From contig NZ_FKBS01000002.1 in the NCBI RefSeq assembly GCF_900078315.1, positions 1-64,000 on the forward strand: a stretch of DNA of 64,000 nucleotides. Direction: 5' to 3'. Under the pieces are notes generated by a model. It was not told the DNA's origin. It saw only the letters and a program-made list of their open reading frames with translations, and made no database searches. Within the stretch, counting starts at the first letter, position 1; every line of letters starts with the position of its first letter. Shown piece after piece: positions 36,027-44,240 of this stretch. The position numbers and the translations under genes were made by a program. The DNA is from Bordetella ansorpii (GTDB lineage: Bacteria; Pseudomonadota; Gammaproteobacteria; Burkholderiales; Burkholderiaceae_B).

Positions 36027-37211
36027 TTATTTCGCCATGCCCACGGGCACGATGCGGTTGTCGATGAACTGCGCCCACACGTAGTCGGAGGACGACAGCG
36101 CGTCATGCACCTCGGGCGTGAACGGCTGCTTGTAGGTCTTGATCAGGCCTTCGTAGCTGTCGATCTTGTAGAAGCCCTCGCGGATGGCGTCGCCATCGGT
36201 CGAGCCCGCCTTCGCGATGGCCAGCGCGGTCAGTTGCATCGCGTCGTAGGCGTTGGCCACGCCCACGGCCGGCGTGATGTTCTCCGGACCCTTGATGTCG
36301 GAATACTTGGCCTTCAGCGCCGCCACGACCTTCTCGCCCACCGGCGACTGCTTGCCGAAGAAGCTGTAGGTCTGCACGAAGTGCACGTCGCGCGCGCCCG
36401 GGCCGGCCAGTTCCGTGAAGCGGCCGCCCGCCGGGCCCCAGTGCGATACCACCGGCACCTTCCAGCCCATGCGCTCCAGCGACTTCACCACCTGGGCCGA
36501 CGGGCCCACGTTGCCCACCATGAACAGCGTGTCGGCGCCCGCGGCCTTCAGGCGGCTCAGTTGCGGCACCACGTCCACGTCGCTGCCTTCGAACTTCTCG
36601 CTGCCCACGGGCTTCATGCCCTTGGCGGTGAGCGCGGCCACCAGGCCCTTTTCGTTGGATTCGCCCCACGGGTTGTTGACCATGATGAGGCCGAACTTGC
36701 TGGTCTTGAAGGTCTTCTGCGCGTACTCGACCATGCCCCGATCCACGATCTCGTCCACGGCGGACACGCGGAACACGTAGTTTGTCTTGGCGCCATTCTT
36801 GGTGATGGGCGTGCCGGCGGCCCACGGACCCATGAAGGGCATCCTGGCCTGGTTGACCAGCGGCACGATGGCCATCGACACCGGCGTGTCCAGGCCGCCG
36901 AAGATCACGGCCACTTTCTCTTTGTAGATCAGCTCGCGCGCGGCCACCACGCCCTTGGCGGGGTTTGCCTCGTCATCGCGGCGCACCAGCTCCAGCTTGC
37001 GTCCGCCCAGCAGGCCGCCCTTGGCATTGATCTCGTCGATGGCGACCTGCATGCCGCGCGTCAGCGATTCGCCGGCCAACGCGGACTGCCCGGACAGCGC
37101 GGTGATCAGGCCGATCTTGATGGGTTCGGCGGCCAGCGCGCCGGACGCCCAGCCCGTGGCCATCGCGGCCAGTGCGGCGGAAACGAAGGTGCGGCGAGTG
37201 AAGCAGGACAT
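36027..37211 (-). CDS. LivK-type periplasmic binding protein
   Basis: The 394-residue protein has a leader with FTRRTFVSAALAAMATGWAS and cleavage near ALAAE; the double Arg hints at Tat export. The mature part has the type I periplasmic fold of Leu/Ile/Val-type receptors (IKIGLITALSGQSALAGES, RDDEANPAKGVVAAREL). GGGGAGAG lies five bases before the ATG at 37211. The ligand is probably not a branched-chain amino acid: the divergent genes encode a deacetylase and an amidase, so an amide or ureide is more likely. Confidence 0.92.
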   Translation of the reverse strand: MSCFTRRTFVSAALAAMATGWASGALAAEPIKIGLITALSGQSALAGESLTRGMQVAIDEINAKGGLLGGRKLELVRRDDEANPAKGVVAARELIYKEKVAVIFGGLDTPVSMAIVPLVNQARMPFMGPWAAGTPITKNGAKTNYVFRVSAVDEIVDRGMVEYAQKTFKTSKFGLIMVNNPWGESNEKGLVAALTAKGMKPVGSEKFEGSDVDVVPQLSRLKAAGADTLFMVGNVGPSAQVVKSLERMGWKVPVVSHWGPAGGRFTELAGPGARDVHFVQTYSFFGKQSPVGEKVVAALKAKYSDIKGPENITPAVGVANAYDAMQLTALAIAKAGSTDGDAIREGFYKIDSYEGLIKTYKQPFTPEVHDALSSSDYVWAQFIDNRIVPVGMAK

Positions 37212-37353
37212 GGAACTCTCCCCAGGGGGTGTTGAATGGACGAAGGGCGGACGCACCGCCGGGCAACCCTGGAGCTAAAGCAAAACGCATGCCATCTTCG
37301 GGCGTGGCGGCCGCGAAACATCGGTTCTTGTTTTTTTGCCGTCAATCAATCAC

Positions 37354-37375
37354 TATTTATTGCCGACAATAAATA
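37354..37375. promoter_or_regulatory. Candidate GntR operator between the Liv and hydrolase operons
   Basis: TATTTATTG-CCGA-CAATAAATA is a perfect 9-bp inverted repeat with a 4-bp spacer in an AT-rich stretch of an otherwise GC-rich region. The core ATTGnnnnCAAT is of the FCD-GntR type. A related half-site (GCCGTCAAT) lies about 20 bases to the left. It sits between the divergent starts at 37211 and 37484, and the GntR gene at 40107 is the likely partner. Confidence 0.55.
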
Positions 37376-37483
37376 AGATTTTTGTCGTCGAAAAATTTTT
37401 TACCGGATGCGCAAAGCCGACCGCAATGCCGGCATTCGCAAGCCAGGCGATGCACCAAACCAGAGCAATTCATGGGGAAAAAC

Positions 37484-37927
37484 ATGCACGATGCACCACT
37501 TTCGGGCACCAACCCGATGCACGATGCCGTCACCTCGGCGCGCGACCTCGTCGACACTTATCTCACCGTGCTGATGAAGCCCGATCCCGAAGGCGCGCGT
37601 CAATACGTGGCGCCCGGCCTGCGCATCCGCTTCACCGGCGGCCGCGCCATGAGCGATCCCGCGCAGTGCACCGCCTTCAACCAGTCGCGCTACCGCTGGG
37701 TGAAGAAGCGCTTCGAATCCACCGACGTGGTGGCCGGCGCCACGCACGGACTGGCCGTGGTCTACAACCGCGGCACGCTGTACGGCGAATGGCTGGACGG
37801 CACGCCCTTCGAAGGCAACCGCTACGTCGACCGCTATGTGGTGCGCGATGGCCTGATCACCGAGATGGACGTCTGGAACGACAGCGCCGAATGGCTGCTG
37901 GTGCGCGCCGGACTGGCCTCGGCATGA
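37484..37927 (+). CDS. SnoaL/NTF2-like fold protein (DUF3225-like)
   Basis: The 147-residue protein has an NTF2-like pattern: an N-terminal helix (ARDLVDTYLTVLMKPDPEGA), RIRFTGGRAM, and later strands YNRGTLYGEWLDG and NRYVDRYVVRDGLITEMDVW. The ATG at 37484 has GGGGA six bases upstream; another ATG at 37472 is possible. It overlaps the deacetylase gene by four bases, so it probably takes part in the same pathway as a small hydrolase or isomerase. Confidence 0.8.
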   Translation: MHDAPLSGTNPMHDAVTSARDLVDTYLTVLMKPDPEGARQYVAPGLRIRFTGGRAMSDPAQCTAFNQSRYRWVKKRFESTDVVAGATHGLAVVYNRGTLYGEWLDGTPFEGNRYVDRYVVRDGLITEMDVWNDSAEWLLVRAGLASA

Positions 37928-38829
37928 GCGCGGCCGAACGCCACGGTCCGCTGGCCACGCACGACCGCTTCGACTACAGCCCCATCACGCAACGCCCGCA
38001 CTACAGCTGGCCCGACGATTGCAAGCTGGCGGTGTACCTGGGCTTCAACATCGAGCACTTTGCCTGGGGCGACGGCATGGGCGCCAAGCTGGGCGCCAGT
38101 TTCGGCGAACCCGACGTGCTGAACTACAGCTGGCGCGAGTACGGCAACCGGGTCGGCGCATGGCGCTGCCTGGAGCTGTTCGACGCGCTGGACATGCCGT
38201 CCGGCATCATCGCCAACACGGCCATCCTGGACCACTGCCCCGAACTCATCGAAGCCTGCGTGGCGCGCGGCGACGAACTGATCGGCCATGGCCACACCAA
38301 TGCCGAACACCAGGGCCGCTTCGATGAGGCGCAGGAGCGCGCGCTGCTGCAACACTGCCAGCATCGCCTGGCCGCGGCCGGCGGCGCGCCCGTGCAGGGC
38401 TGGCTGTCGCCGTGGATCGCCGAGTCGCCGTGCACCACCGACCTGCTGGCCGAGACCGGCTACGGCTACACGCTGAACTGGTGCCACGACGACCAGCCCG
38501 TGCGCATGCGCACGCGGCAGGGCACGCTGTGGTCCCTGCCCTATCCGCAGGAAGTCAACGACATCCCGATGATCGTGGCGCGCCAGATGGACGGCAAGGA
38601 TTTCGCGCAACTCATCATCGACAATTTCGACGAGATGCTGATGCAGTCGCAGCGCCAGCCGCTGGTGATGGGCATCGCGCTGCACCCCTACCTGGTCGGC
38701 CAGCCCTATCGCCTGCGCCATCTGCGGCGCGCGCTGGCGCACATCGCGGGACACCGCGCGCCGGGCCAGGTGTGGGTCACCACGCCGGGCGAGATCTTCC
38801 GCCACGTCGACACCCTGTTTCCGCTGTAA
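37924..38829 (+). CDS. PuuE-like polysaccharide deacetylase/allantoinase family protein
   Basis: The 301-residue protein belongs to the carbohydrate esterase 4/PuuE group. It has the lead segment RPHYSWPDDCKLAVYLGFNI, the Asn in IIANTAILDHCPE, the HGHTNAEHQG segment in place of the metal-binding HxxxH, and HPYLVGQPYR near the end. PuuE relatives hydrolyse allantoin or related cyclic ureides rather than sugars. It is coupled to the SnoaL-like gene and followed by an amidase, which supports a role in ring opening of a cyclic amide or ureide. Confidence 0.85.
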   Translation: MSAAERHGPLATHDRFDYSPITQRPHYSWPDDCKLAVYLGFNIEHFAWGDGMGAKLGASFGEPDVLNYSWREYGNRVGAWRCLELFDALDMPSGIIANTAILDHCPELIEACVARGDELIGHGHTNAEHQGRFDEAQERALLQHCQHRLAAAGGAPVQGWLSPWIAESPCTTDLLAETGYGYTLNWCHDDQPVRMRTRQGTLWSLPYPQEVNDIPMIVARQMDGKDFAQLIIDNFDEMLMQSQRQPLVMGIALHPYLVGQPYRLRHLRRALAHIAGHRAPGQVWVTTPGEIFRHVDTLFPL

Positions 38830-38841
38830 AGGACTACGCAC

Positions 38842-40080
38842 ATGCATGCTTTTCAACCCCTGCCGTTCGAGGACAGCGTCGGCGCCTGGGTGCCGCACGG
38901 CCGCTTCCAACTGGCGTCCAGCGCGCCGGGTCCGCTGGACGGCCTGCGCTTCGCCGCCAAGGATCTCTTCGACGTGGCTGGCCAGCCGACCGGCGCCGGC
39001 AATCCCGACTGGCTGGCCACGCATGGTCCCGCCCTCGCGCATAGCGCCGTGGTGGACACCCTGTTGCGCGCCGGGGCCACGCTGATGGGCAAGACCGTCA
39101 CCGATGAACTGGCCTACAGCATCCACGGCGACAACGTGCACTACGGCGCGCCGCGCAACACCCGCGCGCCGGATCGCGTCACCGGCGGCTCGTCCAGCGG
39201 TTCGGCGGCCGCCGCAGCCGCCGGCCTGTGCGACTTTGCGTTGGGCACCGACACCGGCGGCTCGACGCGCGTGCCGGCCAGCTACTGCGGGCTCTGGGGC
39301 CTGCGCACCACGCATGGCCGCTTGTCCGCGGAGGGGCTGGTGCCGCTGTCGCCGCGGTATGACACCGCGACCTGGCTGGCCGCCGACGCCGATGTCTTCG
39401 CGCGCGTGGGCGAGGTGCTGATGGCGGGTGAACCCGCGCGGCGCTGGCGTGGCGCGGTGGTGCTACAGGATGCCTGCGAGCAGGCGGAAGCGCCCTTCCA
39501 GTCATTGATCGAACGCGTGACCGCCCAGGCGGCCGACATGCTGGGTGATGCCGTGCAGGCCACGCGTGCCTCGGCGACCGATCTGGAAACCTGGCGCGGC
39601 GCCTACATCACCCTTTCCGCGCAGGATGCGTGGCGTACCCACGGCGCCTGGATCGAGGCCACGCGACCTCGCTTCGCGCCCGCCGTTGAAGGGCGTTGGC
39701 GCGCGGCGGCGTCGGTGGATGCCGAGGCTGCGGCACGAGCCGCCACCTTGCAGGAAACGCTGCGCGCGGAACTGCGCGCATTGCTGGGTGAAGACCGCTA
39801 CGCCATCCTGCCTTCCGCATCCAGCGCGGCCTTGCGGCGCGACGCCGACGCGGCCACGGTGGACCGCGTGCGCGCGCAGACCTTCCGCATCACTTCGCTG
39901 GCCGGCCTGGCGGGCCTGCCGCAGGTCAGCATTCCCTTCCTGGGCGAAGACGGCCTGCCGTACGGCGTGTCGGTCCTGGGTCCGGCGGGCAGCGACCTGG
40001 CGCTGATCCGGTTGGCCGGGGAACTGGGCAAACGCGCAGGCGCACTGGGCACGGCAGGCGCACAGGCGGTGGCACAATAG
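38842..40080 (+). CDS. Amidase-signature family hydrolase
   Basis: The 412-residue protein has the complete Ser-cisSer-Lys set: Lys in LMGKTVTDELAYS, the Gly/Ser loop GGSSSGSAAA, and the nucleophile in GTDTGGSTRVPAS. It hydrolyses an amide bond to an acid and ammonia. It is shorter than GatA and lacks GatA-specific regions, so it is a catabolic amidase. It follows the deacetylase by 12 bases and precedes the GntR gene by 26. Confidence 0.92.
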   Translation: MHAFQPLPFEDSVGAWVPHGRFQLASSAPGPLDGLRFAAKDLFDVAGQPTGAGNPDWLATHGPALAHSAVVDTLLRAGATLMGKTVTDELAYSIHGDNVHYGAPRNTRAPDRVTGGSSSGSAAAAAAGLCDFALGTDTGGSTRVPASYCGLWGLRTTHGRLSAEGLVPLSPRYDTATWLAADADVFARVGEVLMAGEPARRWRGAVVLQDACEQAEAPFQSLIERVTAQAADMLGDAVQATRASATDLETWRGAYITLSAQDAWRTHGAWIEATRPRFAPAVEGRWRAAASVDAEAAARAATLQETLRAELRALLGEDRYAILPSASSAALRRDADAATVDRVRAQTFRITSLAGLAGLPQVSIPFLGEDGLPYGVSVLGPAGSDLALIRLAGELGKRAGALGTAGAQAVAQ

Positions 40081-40106
40081 CGCACGCTTGGCCTTTCCCA
40101 TTGCTC

Positions 40107-40988
40107 ATGACGAAAGCCGTTCCCTCGAAGCCCAGACCGAAGCCCGCGCCCAAGCCGGCTTCGGCACCGGCAGTGCAGCCGAAGCCGACCGGGCCCAGGA
40201 AGAAGGCCTCTGCGGCGCCCGCGCGCACGCCCCGCGGTGCGCCGGCCGTTCAGGTGGCCCCCACACGCGGACGCCCGCGCGTCCGGCCCGGCGCATTGGC
40301 GATGGAAGCCCCCGCAGCGGGGGACGACATCGAGACCCGCATCTACGAAGCCGTCGTCGGCAGCGTCATGAGCCAGCGCCTGAAACCCGGCACCAAGCTG
40401 CCCGAGGCCGCGCTGTGCGAGCTGTTCGGCGTGGGCCGGTCGGTGGTGCAGAAGGTGTTGCAGCGGCTGGCGCACGACCACGTGGTGGAGCTGCGCCCCA
40501 ACCGCGGCGCCATGGTGGCCATGCCCAGCCGTGAAGAGGTCGGCCAGTTGTTCGAGGCGCGCCGTGCGCTGGAAGCCGCCATCCTGCCTCTGGTCGCGCA
40601 ATACGCCACGCGCGCCGATTTCGCCGCGTTGCGCCGCCAGCTACGCGCCGAACACCGCGCCATGCACGACTACGCGCAGACCGAATGGGCGCGGCTGGCC
40701 AGCGCCTTCCACCAGCACCTGGGCGAACTGTCGCGCAATCCCATCCTGAACCGCTACCTGAACGAGATCATCTCGCGCTGTTCGCTGGTGGTGGCGATCT
40801 TCCAGCCGCCCGGCAACGCCACCTGCGAGCACGACGAGCATGCGCGGGTGGTGGACTATCTGGAACAGGGAAAAGTGGCCGAGGCGGTGGCCGAGATGGA
40901 TGCGCACCTGCGGGCGCTGGAACAGCATATCCAACTGGTGCGGCCTCCGGCCGAGCAAAGCCTGGCGGGCATGCTCGGCCTGGAGTGA
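40107..40988 (+). CDS. GntR-family (FCD-type) regulator with a Pro/Lys/Ala-rich N-terminus
   Basis: The 293-residue protein starts with about 70 residues rich in Lys, Pro and Ala (KPRPKPAPKPASAPAVQPKP). A GntR winged helix (IYEAVVGSVMSQRLKPGTKL, then LCELFGVGRSVVQKVLQRLA) and an FCD domain follow. The basic tail probably adds non-specific DNA contacts. It is the last gene of the hydrolase operon and the likely regulator of both divergent operons through the palindrome at 37354-37375. Confidence 0.9.
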   Translation: MTKAVPSKPRPKPAPKPASAPAVQPKPTGPRKKASAAPARTPRGAPAVQVAPTRGRPRVRPGALAMEAPAAGDDIETRIYEAVVGSVMSQRLKPGTKLPEAALCELFGVGRSVVQKVLQRLAHDHVVELRPNRGAMVAMPSREEVGQLFEARRALEAAILPLVAQYATRADFAALRRQLRAEHRAMHDYAQTEWARLASAFHQHLGELSRNPILNRYLNEIISRCSLVVAIFQPPGNATCEHDEHARVVDYLEQGKVAEAVAEMDAHLRALEQHIQLVRPPAEQSLAGMLGLE

Positions 40989-41000
40989 GGCGGGTGCTGC

Positions 41001-41600
41001 TTAGCCGGCGGTCTTGAAGCGCTCGGCGTCGTCCATGAAGGCCTTGTCGCCGAACGGGGCTTCGTTCGAGCCGAACGGCATCTGCGCGCGCAGCTTCCAC
41101 GAGGCCGGCACGTTCCACTCGGCGGCCACGGCATTGTCGATCAGCGGGTTGTAGTGCTGCAGGCTGGCGCCCACGCCCTCGTTGGCCAGCGCGGCCCAGA
41201 CGGACAGTTGGGCCATGCCGCCCGCCTGCTCCGACCACACCGGGAAGTTGTCGGCGTACAGCGCGAACTTCTCCTGCAGGCTTCGCACGACGTCCTGGTC
41301 CTCGAAGAACAGCACGGTGCCCACGCCGGCGGCGAAGCTGTTGAGCTTGGCCTCGGTTTTGTCGAAGCCTTCGGCCGGGGCGACCTTGCGGACTTCCTCG
41401 GTGGCCAGCTTCCACAGCTTCTGGCTTTCGGCGCCGAACAGGATCACGGCGCGCGAGCTTTGCGAGTTGAACGACGAGGGGGAATGCTTGATGGCTTCCT
41501 GGATCAGTTCGACCAGGGCTGCCTGGGACAGCGAGACGTTGCGGCCCAGGGCGTATTGGGTGCGGCGCTGCTTCAGCGCGTCGATGAAAGCGTTGCTCAT
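41001..41600 (-). CDS. Nitroreductase-family protein (Frm2/Hbn1-like)
   Basis: The 199-residue protein has an FMN-binding start (DALKQRRTQYALGRN) and the HSPSSFNSQSSRAVILFG segment typical of the fungal and bacterial Frm2-like subfamily. It also has QLSVWAALANEGVGASLQHY near the active site and a C-terminal MPFGSNEAP. Relatives reduce nitro compounds or quinones with NAD(P)H. It is encoded convergently with the GntR gene, 12 bases away, and looks monocistronic. Confidence 0.88.
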   Translation of the reverse strand: MSNAFIDALKQRRTQYALGRNVSLSQAALVELIQEAIKHSPSSFNSQSSRAVILFGAESQKLWKLATEEVRKVAPAEGFDKTEAKLNSFAAGVGTVLFFEDQDVVRSLQEKFALYADNFPVWSEQAGGMAQLSVWAALANEGVGASLQHYNPLIDNAVAAEWNVPASWKLRAQMPFGSNEAPFGDKAFMDDAERFKTAG

Positions 41601-41756
41601 GGCGGTTAACCTTCAGTGCTTGGGAGGGTGCGGGAATTCTACGTGCGGCGGTCGCGCGCGCGTAGTGTTCTGCCAGGTGCATGTCCGGAACAAACTGTTC
41701 CAGGAATGATTCCAATGAGCCGTTTCAGGCTCGTCGCCCCCAATACGGCCACGCCC

Positions 41757-44078
41757 TCAGACGAATCCCGTCCGCGGCAGGGTCATCACGGGCGTGCGCA
41801 GCACCCAATCCAGCACCATGGGCGTGGAAGGCTGGGCGCCGGACGCCAGGCGGTCGAGCCGGGCTTCATAGGCCCGCCGCACGGAGTCAGGCACGCCACG
41901 CACCGGCGTATCCACCCTGCCCGCGTCAATATCCTGGTTCAACTCCCGCACCACCGCCGCGCGCAATGCGGGCTCGTTGTCTCCGTCTTTGCCCGCGTGG
42001 TAGACCCCCACGGCATCGCGCAATCCCGGCGACAGCCCTTCTTGCACGAATGCCTGGGCACCGACAGCGCCGCACAACGCCCCCGCGGCCCTGTCGACGA
42101 AGTCGGCTTGCTTCAGATGGCGCGTGGCGATCACCTCCTGGACGAAGCTTTCCGCATCGGCGTCGCCGAGGCCTTCGCGCGTTTCCGCCAGATAGGCGCG
42201 CAGCATGGTGCGGTCGTCGCTGGTGAAGTTGGCCTGCCCGTGGCTGACATACGCGGGCATGATGCCCGCCAGCGCGGCCGAGGCCGCCTTCACCGTGCCC
42301 AGTTGCGGGGACTGCACGACCGACGCAACCGTGGTGCTCGACTGGTTACCCAGCTCCAACGCCACGCCGCGCGCGGAGCGGTCCCGCCCGGCGAAGTATT
42401 CCCGCGCCTCGAACAGGTGGTCGAGGGCGAATTTCAGGCCATCCATCGGCCGCGTCAGGCCTGCAGCGGAGACTTCCGCATCGAAGGTGCCGACCTCCGT
42501 CTTGCAGGTCTCGTAGGCCGACATGATGGCCTCCTTGCTGGCCCCCTCGGTGATGAGCCGGCGCAGCGTCGCCCCGTTTTCGTAGCCTGGATAGGCCAGG
42601 AACTCGGACGCAACGAGCGCGTTGCGGTCGGCCCGCTCGAGATAGTTGTGGGACACCGATGGCGCGATCTGGGCCACCGCGGCTCCGACGATGACCAGCC
42701 CCTTGCTGGAATCCGACCCCTTGCTCTGCAGCCCGAGCACCGTCTTGTAGGCCGCGTCGCTGAACACTTGGTCGTTGTCGTAAACGGGTTCGAGATCGCG
42801 TGCCAAGGCGCCCAGGCAGGGCAGGATGGCCCCGGGCGCCTCCGCGTCCTGTCCCAGTGCATAGACGTAATAATCGGCGCGCAGGTCGGGAGCGGGATCG
42901 CCGCTCAAGCCCGTTCCGGTCAGGTGCAGTGGCGGATCGCCTTCACCCCTCGCGATGGCCACATCGCCGACGTGACGCAGCACCAGCATGCTGTCTTCCG
43001 TGGCTTCCGTCACCGCAGTGAGCTGGTTGGCGTGCTGCAGCAGATTGCGGTCCAGCAGCACGGGATCCGTCGAGCGCACCAGCCAGTCGACCCGCGCGCC
43101 TTTCTCGCGGGCGCGCTCGACGGCATCGATACCCGCATTTGGACCATGCACCACCACGCGCTTGCCCGAAAGGTCCTCCGTCTCGCTCAGGCGCATGAAA
43201 CTGTCCAGGTCCATCACCCGCGGCGCCACGACCTCGTCCTCGTGGTCGTAGGAAATGTTCAGCAGCATGCGTTCGGCGCGGGTCATCGGGATGCCCGCGA
43301 TGGCGCCTTCCAGCTCGCCTCGGGCGGTGTCATCCAGGCCCAGCGTTTTGAGCGCGGCATCGCGTTTTTTCGCGTCGGTTCCCAGCAGATCCGAACGCTG
43401 CTGGGCATTCAACAGGCCGCCCCTGCCCTCCGGCAGGTCGGCCAGCAATGCGTTCAGCGCCGCGCGGGCGATCTGCACATTCGGCACGCTGCTGTGCGGT
43501 CCGGCGCCCATGCCCAGGATCAACTGGCGGGTCTCCAGCGTGCTGCCATCCCCGAGCGTGACCTGGAAATTGCCGTTATCCAGGCGCTCCACGCTACGCA
43601 GCGGCTGTTCATGCACATCGGCGCCCAGCTCCCGGGCGCGTCCGATCTGCTCGCGGTTCTGCTCCACGAGTGTGTCACGATCCATATAGGCGGGCGCATG
43701 CCCGGGCGCGCCGATCGCCCACTGGCCAACGATCTCTTCCTGGTGATTCAGGACGCCGCGGCCGCGCACGGCGGGCGCCCAGGCATCCTGCTGCCCGACG
43801 ATGGCGACGCTACCCGTATAAGGGCCGGGCTCGGCGTGGTCGCCCGGCGTCCAGGGCTGGTGCCCGTCAGGCGCGTACTGGCGGTTCATGCCGTTCAGCA
43901 GATAGGCTGTGCTGCTGCCCACGCCGACGAAAACGACATCGCGCACGCCGTGGAGCGTGCGTGGCGCCTCGCTGGAAACGGGAGAAACCGGTTCGGCGCC
44001 GCCGACCTCCGAAGACCTGGCCACATCGACGTCGGGCGTGACGACGGGTTTGAGGGTGGGTGACGCACCGATCAACAT
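41757..44078 (-). CDS. Large unrecognised protein with two Rossmann-like motifs
   Basis: The 773-residue protein has AAGGAG six bases before its ATG at 44078. It lacks a signal peptide and begins with about 45 Ser/Pro/Val-rich, probably disordered residues. A first dinucleotide-binding-like motif reads VVFVGVGSSTAYLLNG (about residues 49-64) and a second reads KRVVVHGPNAGIDAVERARE (about 310-330). Between and after these are segments resembling FAD-dependent oxidoreductases (DGSTLETRQLILGMGAG; YYVYALGQD), then about 300 mostly helical residues with no recognisable family. It could be a flavin- or NAD(P)-binding enzyme with an extra C-terminal domain. The disordered leader resembles those of secreted effectors, which is only a suggestion. 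Confidence 0.8.
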   Translation of the reverse strand: MLIGASPTLKPVVTPDVDVARSSEVGGAEPVSPVSSEAPRTLHGVRDVVFVGVGSSTAYLLNGMNRQYAPDGHQPWTPGDHAEPGPYTGSVAIVGQQDAWAPAVRGRGVLNHQEEIVGQWAIGAPGHAPAYMDRDTLVEQNREQIGRARELGADVHEQPLRSVERLDNGNFQVTLGDGSTLETRQLILGMGAGPHSSVPNVQIARAALNALLADLPEGRGGLLNAQQRSDLLGTDAKKRDAALKTLGLDDTARGELEGAIAGIPMTRAERMLLNISYDHEDEVVAPRVMDLDSFMRLSETEDLSGKRVVVHGPNAGIDAVERAREKGARVDWLVRSTDPVLLDRNLLQHANQLTAVTEATEDSMLVLRHVGDVAIARGEGDPPLHLTGTGLSGDPAPDLRADYYVYALGQDAEAPGAILPCLGALARDLEPVYDNDQVFSDAAYKTVLGLQSKGSDSSKGLVIVGAAVAQIAPSVSHNYLERADRNALVASEFLAYPGYENGATLRRLITEGASKEAIMSAYETCKTEVGTFDAEVSAAGLTRPMDGLKFALDHLFEAREYFAGRDRSARGVALELGNQSSTTVASVVQSPQLGTVKAASAALAGIMPAYVSHGQANFTSDDRTMLRAYLAETREGLGDADAESFVQEVIATRHLKQADFVDRAAGALCGAVGAQAFVQEGLSPGLRDAVGVYHAGKDGDNEPALRAAVVRELNQDIDAGRVDTPVRGVPDSVRRAYEARLDRLASGAQPSTPMVLDWVLRTPVMTLPRTGFV

Positions 44079-44240
44079 GGAAAGCTCCTTGGGACCATCG
44101 AACAGGGCGGGTCGAGGGCTGCCTGCCCCCGCGCAATCCGCTGAGTAACGCCATGCTCGCCAAAGTTCCACGCGGCGCCGGCCCCGGCCGGCCTCATGGC
44201 TTACACTGGCCGCTGCTCAATCCAGCCCCATAACGACACC

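Noticed and set aside
41616-44063. 815-codon plus-strand open frame
   Set aside because: It is a shadow of the 773-residue minus-strand gene, which has a strong ribosome-binding site and natural composition.
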